NCBI GenBank assembly: GCA_002633025.1
Contig: NMRB01000169.1
Span: 1-64,000, forward strand
Source of the DNA: Notospermus geniculatus
Lineage: Eukaryota; Nemertea; Pilidiophora; Heteronemertea; Lineidae
DNA: 64,000 nucleotides
Direction of reading: 5' to 3'
Shown here: positions 54,650 through 64,000 of the stretch, piece by piece
How positions within the stretch are numbered: the stretch's first letter is position 1
How the letters are laid out: each line of letters opens with the position of its first letter
The notes under the pieces: generated by a model
What the model saw: the letters and a program-made list of their open reading frames with translations, nothing else
What the model was told of the DNA's origin: nothing
Database searches by the model: none
Position numbers and translations under genes: made by a program

Positions 54650-55760
54650 TATAAACCGTGTTACCACTGCATGTTTGCTTTTGCACAGCTCTTTTTCTAA
54701 ATCTGTGCAGGAAACATTGAGCCAGGATTCGAAGGTTGCTTGCGCTATCGAGAGTTGTACTGTCCCGCAGAAGTTTGGTCGTGTACCAAGAGATGGTCAG
54801 TGGTTGTGTCATTAGAAGAGCCGAACGGTTTCAACTGAACAGAGATTCGCTTGAAAATGTACTCTCGTTTATAGGCTAGTGTTTGTCCATTTTGTGTATC
54901 ATATATTCCTCTGATTTTGCATATATTACGTTTACTTTGAAACAAACATTGAATTCTTTGTACCATCTCTACGCGACACTTGTTGTTCGGTGTTTGGACA
55001 GTAATGCACGTCAATAATAGGACAAGTTTTACCATTTGAGGTAAAATGGTGGGGCAATGCCACCTATCACTCAACAAGCACTGCTGGTTACACAACCAAA
55101 TTTTGTCTACAACCTTAGCTACATAGTGGTTACCATATATTCCATTCCGATCGCAATTGATTTTGTCATCTTTAAGATATCAATAGACAAAGCTTCAGGT
55201 GTTTTCCATTCTTTCCTGTACATTGCACATGTACAAATGTACACAAATACAAAAACTCGCTTTTTTCAAAATTTTCCCAACAGATTTTTAAAATTCTTTC
55301 AGTTATGGAAACTACACGATATTGGGTACAATATGCCACAGGTTTCATTTCAATGCAATTTTTTTAAACCTTTCTGCAAGTTAAGGAGCACTGTGGCTCA
55401 CGTTGTAAGGAAGAACGGTGCGTTAACTTTGTAAGGGAAGCCCTACGCGCTGTCCAAAGGCTTAGCAACTGTTTGATAGCGATTCATTCTCTATTTGTGA
55501 TATGATACAAATGCCAATGTAGGTGGAATCGTGCCTCTACAAATATTTACAAACGATTAACTAAGAAAGCTGTGTAGTACACGATCGAATCTCTCGGCCC
55601 ACGTTTACTTGCTAGAGGGTGAAGTACGTTGGGACCGTATTCCGCTTTCCCTCGGGGAAATGCACCCTTGTGACATTTACTATCTCGTGGTGTGTGTATC
55701 ATGTATGGCAAAGTAAATATGACTAATTGCATCGTCGATTATGCTGCTTTTACAAGGCCT
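54650..55760. other. Intergenic, no gene recognised
   Basis: A 125-codon plus frame at 55057-55434 starts with ATG but has no recognisable domain and AT-rich composition, so I treat it as unproven. Confidence 0.4.
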
Positions 55761-55961
55761 TTAAAGCTGACGTGAACGAACAAAAAGCCCTCATGCGACG
55801 AGCAAGAGAATTGCAAACGCCCAGCAAACTCCTCAAACGACGGCTCAGAACATGATAGACCACACGAAGTCAGGAGGGCGCCACCTTATTTGCCTTCAGG
55901 CAACAGAGCTGTCAACATCTCCGGATATACCTCTTACACCACTCAAAGAAAAAAAATTGTA

Positions 55962-56040
55962 GTCATTTAGACGGGTTTCGAACCGTCGACCTTCTCATTT
56001 GTAATCCACCATTCTATCCACTCGGCCAACGAGCCAGCTG
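55962..56040 (-). repeat. tRNA-like segment
   Basis: The minus strand has TTGGCCGAGTGGATAG (A-box-like) and GGTTCGAAACCCGTC (B box). The acceptor ends do not pair convincingly, so SINE or pseudo-tRNA. Confidence 0.5.
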
Positions 56041-56132
56041 GCAGAGACCTGATTTGTGTTCGTCATCGACGTAGGCCTTCGACTTGCATAAATAATACTA
56101 TGAATAAGAAAAAACAGGCGAAGTCTTCTAAC

Positions 56133-56207
56133 AAGTTCGGTGGCCGAATGGGGAAGACGGTGGAACAGAGATAATAAGGTGCGGGTTCGATCCCCAGCTG
56201 GGTCAAA
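56133..56207 (+). repeat. tRNA-like segment
   Basis: GTGGCCGAATGGGG (A-box-like) and GGGTTCGATCCCC (B box) are about 35 bases apart. No clean acceptor pairing. It faces away from the previous segment. Confidence 0.5.
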
Positions 56208-56408
56208 ATTTTTTCCTTTCAAAAAAGTGTTCAGCAGGAGCTCACCAGAGGTGTTGACACCTCGGAAGCTCGAAGACAAATAAGGTGGCGCCCTCCTGGC
56301 CTCGTGGGGTGTATCATGTTCTGAGCCTTCCTTTGAGGTGTTTGCAGGGCGTTTGCAATTCTCTTGCTGGTCGCATGGGGGCTTTTTGTTCGTTCACGTC
56401 AGCTTTAA

Positions 56409-56677
56409 NNNNNNNNNNNNNNNNNNNNNNNNNNNNNNNNNNNNNNNNNNNNNNNNNNNNNNNNNNNNNNNNNNNNNNNNNNNNNNNNNNNNNNNNNNNN
56501 NNNNNNNNNNNNNNNNNNNNNNNNNNNNNNNNNNNNNNNNNNNNNNNNNNNNNNNNNNNNNNNNNNNNNNNNNNNNNNNNNNNNNNNNNNNNNNNNNNNN
56601 NNNNNNNNNNNNNNNNNNNNNNNNNNNNNNNNNNNNNNNNNNNNNNNNNNNNNNNNNNNNNNNNNNNNNNNNNNNNN
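56409..56677. other. Assembly gap (269 N)
   Basis: An unbroken run of N, starting at the end of a palindromic element. Any frames across it are meaningless. Confidence 0.99.
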
Positions 56678-57359
56678 GCTGATGTGGAAACGGTGCAGGC
56701 GGTGTTTGGAACGAGGCTGCTGACTTGCCGCTGATCGATAGAACAGTAACACGTTTCATGCTGGGGATGTACAGGCAACAACAAACTCCTCGCCAATAAG
56801 AGCAGGAATCGAAACGATCACATGGTGTTTGATGACTGAAAATTACTTGGACAGCTGGATCCAGTTAGAAATCGGTCGGATTATACAACTCTGGTCAGTG
56901 ATGGGTATTTCATCTGACAATCAGGATTAACTTTGTTAATTTTATGGCGGTGTTTGCCGGCGATTGCTGAGGGAGCAACAACCACATGGCCGAGCGGCAG
57001 GCGGTGTTTAAGTGACACTAAAGCAACTCTTCTGCCCCTGCATTAGGTGATTTTATCGACATTTCCCCTTGATATTTTACCATCGTGTCAATTTTCATTA
57101 TTCGAGTTCCTGTGCCTGAATTTCCTATGACAAAAACTTTCTAGACCTTGGTTGTTTACATCCCATTTGCCGTACATTGACCATTTCCGAATTGTGATTT
57201 TAGATTTCGCGGACAATCGATTAGATTTTCATTACAAGTCTTTTGATTTAGTTATAGCTACCCATTGATGTGGAATTTGACACTTTCAGGTGACTGAACA
57301 CTTGGAAGACAAGTGGATAATTTTTACGACTTCTTCATGTTCGATGCCAAAGATTTAAC
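56678..57359 (+). other. Region upstream of a candidate first exon
   Basis: No repeat with clear ends. It may contain the promoter and 5' UTR of the 57360 exon, but no core-promoter motif stands out. Confidence 0.35.
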
Positions 57360-57436
57360 ATGAGGACACTTGGATTAAACAACGGAGGTGCCGCTATCAT
57401 AACTGTGGTGTTTCTGACGCTGATTCACTGGAAAAG
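57360..57436 (+). CDS. Candidate signal-peptide first exon
   Basis: ATG is followed by 25 codons and an AAAAG/GTAAGG donor. The peptide has an Arg near the start and a hydrophobic core (AAIITVVFLTLIHWK), typical of a secretory signal. It ends two bases into a codon, the same phase as exon 1 of the receptor gene at 38216-38244. I found no convincing second exon in the remaining window, so the protein is unidentified; the next exon may lie beyond 64000. Confidence 0.4.
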
Positions 57437-57439
57437 GTA

Positions 57440-58368
57440 AGGACAATTTACCTGTGATTTACCTGTTAGATATTACCAATTTTCCATCCTTTTCTGCTCG
57501 TTTCATTTCAAGAAAAAGAAATGCATGCCGTGTCAACACCGCACTGTGCAGGTGACCCTTCAACGCCGATGGAACAAGCAAACTTCGGCGACACTGAAAT
57601 TGACATAGTCAACAACCAAACGATCATACAAGTAGATTAGGAAATTAATTCGTACCCAGACAAGAAATTTCCGTTCCTCAAGTACACGATAAATAAGGGA
57701 CTCGTACACAGCAACACAAATTACATTTTCCCTCGGTTATAAACTTTCCAAAAATTGACATATTCATTGAGATTTATGAATAATTGCCCTCATCTTTTAT
57801 CCTCCTCCATGGAGCGATGGCACTAATATTTTGCGTTGATATCATAGAATGATATTCTTTGACGTTTACCCAACTTTTCATATAGAGTACTTGGTGTCAG
57901 AACTATCGGGTAAAGTGTAATGTAGATTTCGCTTCACAAAGCTTGAATCTTGTATTATGCTTCAGCTTTCTCATGACGGCCGGATTCGTCAGTTGATTCA
58001 GTTCTCTCATCAGAAGCAAAACCATGTATAATTTTTCCTGCTTCTCAGTAGGCCTGTTTCACCCGAAGGCTTTTTCAGCCCATATATCTCCGCTGGATTA
58101 AAGTGTCAACGACGTTAAAAATAAAGCGGCCTGGTAAGTTCGCGTCTCGACAGAAGACTAAAAGAAGTTGAGGTGGGGATAATACGAACTAACGATTCAT
58201 TGATCACAGTTATCCCGAAGTCTGACCTGAAGCTACCCTAGTGATAATAATTTATAAAGAAGTACCGCTTTGACAGTTTCCGAGTAAGCCTGTATCTGTT
58301 TTGCAATCACCCCGATTAAGTTTGGCAAGGGGATGATCTTGCGTTCACGTCACGATCATCTATAAAAG
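57440..58368. other. No gene or repeat recognised
   Basis: If the 57360 exon is real, this is intron. Short frames only. Confidence 0.4.
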
Positions 58369-58605
58369 CTAGGAATCCACCATTGATTTTCAACCTGATT
58401 TTGCTTTGCGACTTGCTTTGCAACTGGGCACTCGATCGCCGTAGTGGACTCGCTAGACGTGATTTCCACCATACAGCGAAGATGTGGTCAATTTCAGTCG
58501 GCAAATCGGTCGGCGACCGGTACCAGTTCCTTGCGATCGTATCAATCGCAGGTAGCAGGTTGCAAAGCAAGTCGCAACGCAGAAAATCAACAGTGGATTC
58601 GTAGC
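58369..58605. mobile_element. Palindromic MITE with AATCCAC termini
   Basis: AATCCACCATTGATTTTC pairs with GAAAATCAACAGTGGATT; GCGACTTGCTTTGCAAC pairs with GTTGCAAAGCAAGTCGC. Confidence 0.85.
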
Positions 58606-59054
58606 TTAAATGAAGGCTTTGGATTAAGAACAAAGTCCAATACATTAATGACAAAGGCTTTACTTTTAAGACCAATACACACCATACATGTCCCTGTTCT
58701 TCAACTAGAATCTACGATCTATACTTCAAAGCAGGAACACCTGGTTCAGGTGGATTGCAATCCAGTCAACATATTTGTGTCATACTGTTGCTCCTTGTTT
58801 TCGAAATCCATGATCTGATGATAAGATGGTGAGCCGTTGCAGAAAACACGAAACGCGCTTTTCTCCATCTGTGTCACCTGCACTCGGTCAGTTGCTGTGG
58901 TCTTGTTAGCGCAGTCTGACGCCCAAGTCGTCCGCATGCGTCATCTCATCCGCATAATAGTAGGCCGGCCAAACCTCCAAAACGTCTCCAGAAAAAAATC
59001 AGTCGGCATTTTCTGTTAATATGGCATCCCCCCTAGAACTGTAAAATACTGGCT

Positions 59055-59625
59055 ACGAAATAAGATCAGGGTAGATGCCACGTTAAATTTTGATTTTGAC
59101 GGAAGTTACGGCCGATTGAATTTTTGCAACTGACTTATCATTGGACCCAAGAACTGAGCTTTGTACAGGAGAATGGGAACCGATGTACAGCTAACTTTTG
59201 AACGGTTGGATTTACACCACGTAAATGTATTACCAACAGATAGAAATATGGTGCCTCTTAACCAAGTAAGCATGTTTTTAATTGTTTTCAGTAGTTTCGT
59301 AATAAGAAATAACGTTTTTCATGTAAATTGACACAAAATTGGTCAAAATACATTAAAACGCCATTTCCAATTACGTACATGTAACAAGTTAAAAACTACA
59401 AAAAGCATGCGTATTTGATTGAGAGGTACCATGTTTCTATCTGTTGGTAATACATTTATGGGGTGTAAATCCAACCGTTCAAAAGATAGCTGTACATCGG
59501 GTCCTATTGTCCTGTACAAACCTCAATGATAAAGCCAGCTCAAAAGTTCAATGGCAGATAATGACCTTTGACCGGCAAATCCAGGGTGGCATCCACCCTT
59601 AAATTTCACCCCATCTTATAAGGGT
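59055..59625. mobile_element. Foldback sharing the AGCTAACTTTTGAACGG core
   Basis: Ends AGGGTAGATGCCACG and TGGCATCCACCCTT. Both arms carry CCAACAGATAGAAA and TGTACAGCTA words seen in the 2.1, 25.9 and 33.5 kb elements. Confidence 0.8.
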
Positions 59626-59629
59626 ATGA

Positions 59630-60945
59630 TCTAGCATAGATGCCAGCCATTAACAGACGATGCCGACAAAAATTTCAAATTTCATGTTGGCCGGCCTACT
59701 ATAAGTTTCTCTGTGTAAATTGGCCGTGCGTCACATTTCTACATACATGTACACGCTCCTCCGTGTGAGTGACAAGGCGTTGCCTGGAAATTGCGAGCAA
59801 AAACCAGTGAAACCGGTGGATATTGGTCACGTGGAATCACTCAATAGACTCTATCACTCCAATAGAGCGCAGCACCTGACGGGTCGCTAGCTAGGCCTAC
59901 AGCGTCACGACGTCCCGTCCCCCATTCTGAACGNGAATTATGCAAATCTACATAACAAAGAAGTAACTGGCGAGTGGTATGGAATTTTTCAAATTTGCAA
60001 AACAAGTTTTCTCATTTGTGGACGCATATATTTGAAAAATTTCTTTTGGATGTTATTGCCATATGTGCATTCTAGGGCAACACGATCGCCTTTTTTGAAT
60101 AGTTGGTCGGGAATATGAAATATTTCAAAAACTGTAAATAGAGCCCTTTTTTGGCATTAATTAGTTTATACCAATTAAACGGAAAGTACTTTCGTAAAAA
60201 ACGGATCGTTACGCCCTGCAGGCATCAGGCCTGTACCTTACAGACTATGTGGGAAACTGATGTGTCGCATCCCAAGTCTGCAAAATTGTTTGCGAACTCA
60301 AATTTTGACAACCTGTTATAACTTAATTAACTCCATCGTAATTAGTCAAAATGAACAATTCTTTCACAGAACGGGAGCCTAAAGGTTGTAGCTAAAACAT
60401 TTCGTTAACATCAGTTTGTTACTTTTTGTCATGAATATGTTAGGACGCTTGTTTTCAAAGAGCGTCAATAAAGTCGGCATAGGTAGCCCCCAGCCTTAAA
60501 TACGACATTGCATGAATATGTCGCGGGCTGATCTCAGCAACATCACCAGCAACGCAGTATAGACGGTTTAAATCACCACACCGAAACTAGTCTGTCAGAT
60601 GTGACAGCGTAATCACGGAACAAGTGGTGTTGTTGCCATTCCTTGTGGAATGTAAAACTCGCTGAGCGACGAAACAGATTTCAACTTACCTTCTATGAGT
60701 TCTGCGAAGAAAAATTTCATGAAAATATTTTGCATGCATTTGTTTATGAAGGAAATCGATTCTGGAGAATTTATAGCGTGAACTTTTATGAGGTTTTCAT
60801 TGCGGTATGCGTGTTTATTACGTCTAACCAACAGGTACTCGATTTAATTTGTGAGGTGCGTCGTTTCCAATAAGGTGCGTGTTGAATTGGTGTATCCACT
60901 ACAGTCTGCAGTGAAATGTGAATACGCAGGGTTTCGAGAAATATG
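59630..60945. other. Intergenic or intronic, no gene recognised
   Basis: Mostly AT-rich. Frames at 60613-60873 on both strands overlap. A minus-strand GTAAGT follows GAACTCATAGAAG at about 60685, but no supporting exon was found. Confidence 0.35.
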
Positions 60946-60950
60946 CCCTA

Positions 60951-61234
60951 ATGCCCGCTATACACGATCCAATTTTTCATCCAATTTTCTGAATATGCTC
61001 AATAAAGGCCTATATACGGGTTTATACATTAGAGAGTTTTCGCAAACCCCCGAAACACCGACACAAACGTCTATCCTTTTATTTGGTGCTCTCTTCGTTG
61101 CATCGAACAATAAGATTGACGTTGACGTTGGCGTTTCGGGAGCTTTGCGAAAACTCTCTATTGAAGCCCCAATAGGCCCGGAATGTGAATTTCCAAAAAA
61201 TTAGATGAAAAATTTGATCGTGTACAGCGGGCAT
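60951..61234. mobile_element. Hairpin element with a second hairpin at its centre
   Basis: Outer arms ATGCCCGCTATACACGATCC (60951) and its complement ending at 61234 share about 50 bp with mismatches. The inner GAGTTTTCGCAAA MITE (61031-61160) has its midpoint within about 3 bp of the outer midpoint. Confidence 0.85.
61031..61160. mobile_element. GAGTTTTCGCAAA hairpin MITE, copy 2
   Basis: GAGAGTTTTCGCAAACCCCCG-type arms and complement, flanked by TA (CATTAGAGAG and CTCTCTATTG). Sister of 16154-16278. Confidence 0.85.
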
Positions 61235-61684
61235 AAGCAAGAGCATGTGTATTTTCTTGTTGTCAAGATGACATTTTTCATTGACTCATTTGCTGGTACA
61301 AGTGAGTAATGATAGAATGATAATGATAAAGCGGGACGCCGCGAAAAGCTTTTTCGCTTATGCATAATTGCATGTAGTATACTGTATACTATGGGCCATA
61401 TTCAGAAATGTACCACTCAAAACCGTCGTGCAAGCATTTGATACTTGAAGCCCAGGAACCTACGCATCTGTCTTTGACGTTTCTCCGATCGTAAACGAAT
61501 CCATTGTTTTTGTTCTTTAATTACTTTCCCTTTGTCTATTTACGGTCTAATGCAGACAATGCGGGCAGCCTCACAAAGCATGCGATCCGGCTAATGAAAT
61601 GTTTCAAGGAGCTGATTTATTTAAAGGTATGCTAGCCCTACATTTCATAAGAAGGGAAGGATGATTGACTTGAACAAAGATTTT

Positions 61685-61802
61685 GGCCCGTATTCTACAA
61701 GCCTCCTTAACTCTAAGGTACACTTTAAGCTTTTGTATTCTATCCTTCAAACAATAGCTAAAGGTAAACCTTAGAGTTAAGGAAGCTTCTAGAATACGGC
61801 CC
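61685..61802. repeat. Hairpin with GGCCCGTATTCTA termini
   Basis: GGCCCGTATTCTACAAGC pairs with GCTTCTAGAATACGGCC, and CTTAACTCTAAGG with CCTTAGAGTTAAG. The same terminus occurs alone at about 1517-1531 and about 61934-61950. Confidence 0.8.
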
Positions 61803-61959
61803 ATAAAGGGCAGGCGTTGAAGTAATGCCTGATGAGAACCCTTCAAACCTACACAAGGTGGACCTCTTCCGCCCAGTTGTTCTCCTGTTGAGAACAATAG
61901 CCTTGAGGAACTCCTTTACCTTGAGGACTAGCATTCTAAAATACGGGCCCTTGTTTAAA

Positions 61960-63585
61960 GTTCACACCTTTCCCACATGTTGAATGGTACCTTTCGAGCT
62001 GCTGATGAAATCTTCTTTTTTGGACAGTCTGTAATGCTGATCTGTTACCTGTATCCTGCATGCCTCGCCAATACCAGGTATATGGCCCCTTCGTCCTGTG
62101 AAACAACAGGCCAAGCGCTTGGGTATCGGAATGTCGTAATACATGGAAATTTCCCCTTGTCTGTTGAATTGGCAATAAACCTCCTCGTGAATCGATCCCA
62201 CGACTACCTATCAGTCACGCCACGCCGACACCGACAGTGATTTCTCCGTCACCGATCAAGGCCCAGACATCCACAAATGGGAATGCCAGTCTGATTAGTT
62301 ACTTACATTTCCCGGATATCTACGGCCCCGTTAGCTGTCGCCTCTTTGTCAGATATTTCCTGTTTTGCTTCTCTCGTACTGTAGCTGAAGGTGAGCAGAG
62401 GATTTCATTGAAAAACGATGTCTTGTGCACTCGGTATGTAATACTGCACACTGTGTTTTGTCGTGTGCATGCCATTGGATGTCTGGTTCGTCATGCAATA
62501 ATGTAACATGAGTCTGTTACACCAGAATCACAAAAATATCAAATTCTCATTCTTTCGTGATCGTGTACTGCGATCAAAGAATGCATTCTTTGATGTGGTA
62601 ATGATGTAATTTCATGCAGAGGAGTAAAAACCCACGGACAGGAATTTTGAGTTTCCCATTTGGAGGTTTTTGTCAACTGGACTATCAGTCTTCATCGTTA
62701 TCCAATTCCCAAACCTGATTTGATGATCATCCATAACTTTGTGAGAAACCCAAGGGACATGGCCACCAATTAACGTGATTGGTGCACTCGCGTCCGAGTC
62801 AACAAATTAATTTTTACACGTTGTTTTTTTATGCCACCGCTAATAACGAAGTGGGAGCATTATGTTGTCACCAGGGTACTATAAAATTAATGTTTGATAC
62901 ATACATGTATGTCGGGGGCGACTAGAAAATGGTTCCATTCGAAAATGATCTTCTTCCGATTTCCAATATGGCCGCCAGAGCCGCCATCTTGAAATCGGTT
63001 TCGGCGTGGGTATATGCCACGCTGAGCGTTGCTCTTGTTACATATAGTTGACTAAGTTATCGGTTTCATCAAGGCAGGTCATTTTATTTTGTATTGGCAA
63101 ATGCCCTTTCGGGTTGTGAAAAAAGCTGTAGAATGGGCCGTGGATGGACTGAATGAGTAAGCAAACGTCCGTATTTGTCTGCCATATGTTGGGTTCATAT
63201 CCTGACTCACTTGTTTGTCAGAGGACATCCGAAATGGGAGTGCTTGGAAACCATTGTAGCGGCAGATAAATTGAAGAACGTACATTTGCACATTGTGTTT
63301 GAATTCCGCCTTCTTCAAAATAATCATCGATCACGAAAGGTCGTTTTTATAGACGACAGTAGTGGTCTGGCCAGTCTCCATCTTAATTTATCTGAATTTC
63401 TTAGAAAGGATATGATGAAGTCGCAGTATGGCTGACAATGGCACAAACATGTCATTTTGGTTTTGACTAAGAAAGATTCAACGCAATGTACATGTACTTG
63501 GTGGGTTCCATTGTGGCTGGACGTTGTTTGGAAAAAACATGGCCTTCAAACACATCGATCCGTCATAAAACCATTGCCAGCTATT
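61960..63585. other. No gene recognised
   Basis: A plus-strand frame ends at 63435 (TGA) after a TTGTTTGTCAG acceptor near 63222 and could be a terminal exon of about 71 codons (RGHPKWECLETIVAADKL onward), but no domain is recognisable. The rest shows short frames only. Confidence 0.3.
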
Positions 63586-63590
63586 AGCCG

Positions 63591-64000
63591 TGGTTACACT
63601 ACATAGAAATCCCCGGGCTTTTTGAGCCCGTGTCAAGCCCAGGCCTTAAAAAACCCGTCTGAGACCCGGCGAGCGTCTACACTACTAAAATCCAGCTGAA
63701 CTTAATTGCTACGCCCGGCGATAGGGTCGCTGCTGGAGCGTACTCTTCACGAAGAGGAGGCGCTAAATAGGAGTGCTGGCTTTTACCGCGCATGCCCACA
63801 AGACACGCCGCCTGTCGCGGCATTCAAGAACTAGACAAAGCCCGGGTCTATTGCGTCTACACTACTTAAAAAACCCGCAGGAGACGCGGGTCTAAATTAA
63901 GTCCTCCAAAAACCCTTCGAAATCGGAGGGTTCAAAAAGCCCGGACTTTTCATCCCCGGGTCTATTCGACCCGCGCTTTTAACAGGTGTAGACAGAAAAA
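63591..64000. mobile_element. GGTTACACTACATA element reaching the window end
   Basis: GTGGTTACACTACATAGAAA, CCCCGGGCTTTTTGAGCCCG and later inverted words (TTCAAAAAGCCCGG, GTGTAGAC) indicate a foldback related to 15985-16320. Its right end lies at or beyond the window edge. Confidence 0.6.

Larger units (their letters stand above)
55761..56408. mobile_element. Foldback element E, copy 2, with two tRNA-like segments in the loop
   Basis: The arms start TTAAAGCTGACGTGAACGAA and end with the complement at 56408, directly at the assembly gap. The arms match 5497-6426; the interior does not and instead holds opposed tRNA-like segments. Confidence 0.85.

Noticed and set aside
55962-56207. Two functional tRNA genes
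   Set aside because: A and B boxes are present but the acceptor and anticodon stems do not fold cleanly, so they are listed as tRNA-like segments.
56285-56796. Long frames across the assembly gap
   Set aside because: They consist mostly of undetermined bases.
60640-60745. Minus-strand signal exon (MKFFFAELIE) with a GTAAGT donor
   Set aside because: The hydrophobic stretch is very short and the same segment contains an acceptor-like TTCGCAG; no partner exon was seen.
1-64000. CRISPR-like or phage-like system
   Set aside because: Repeats are large, palindromic and irregularly spaced; genes have introns. There is no prokaryotic signature.

Overview
This is a repeat-dense window of animal nuclear DNA. 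Genes carry GT/AG introns, there is a spliced Cys-loop receptor and a microsomal-type P450, there are no operons, and foldback transposable elements are very abundant. Frequent TACATGTA and AGGCCTA words together with the gene content suggest a marine invertebrate, perhaps a lancelet or an ambulacrarian. That placement is an inference and is weak. No sequence search was run; every call rests on reading the sequence.

Three genes can be supported. (1) 38216-45518, plus strand: a complete eight-exon Cys-loop anion-channel subunit of glycine/glutamate-receptor type, 526 codons. All seven intron phases agree, and it contains the 68-bp and 83-bp exons typical of the family. (2) 31849-33345, minus strand: a clan-2-like cytochrome P450 of 498 residues in one coding exon, with an AG acceptor 9 bases before the ATG that implies a spliced 5' leader. 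(3) 12814 down to 7840, minus strand: the first two coding exons of a secreted PLAT-like protein, with a 4.8-kb intron full of foldback elements; its 3' exons were not found. A diverged copy of the PLAT-like exon lies at 28944-29091. Weaker single-exon candidates are a PAN/apple-like terminal exon (19477-19745, minus) and a signal-peptide first exon (57360-57436, plus).

Layout: 1-4.9 kb is one very large inverted repeat with nested elements. 4.9-7.8 kb holds further foldbacks. 7.8-12.8 kb is the PLAT-like gene and its transposon-loaded intron. 12.9-31.7 kb is almost entirely foldback elements, a short tandem array and the two isolated exons. 31.8-34.6 kb is the P450 and flanking hairpins. 34.6-38.2 kb is more hairpins. 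38.2-45.5 kb is the receptor gene, with elements in introns 2, 4 and 6. 45.5-64 kb is intergenic, with scattered foldbacks, tRNA-like SINE pieces, a 269-base assembly gap (56409-56677) and one candidate first exon.

The most striking pattern is structural. Many palindromic elements have another palindromic element or a tRNA-like piece sitting in their loop, in one case exactly at the dyad centre and flanked by TA. Arms are conserved between copies while loops differ. No transposase or reverse transcriptase was found, so all these elements look non-autonomous.
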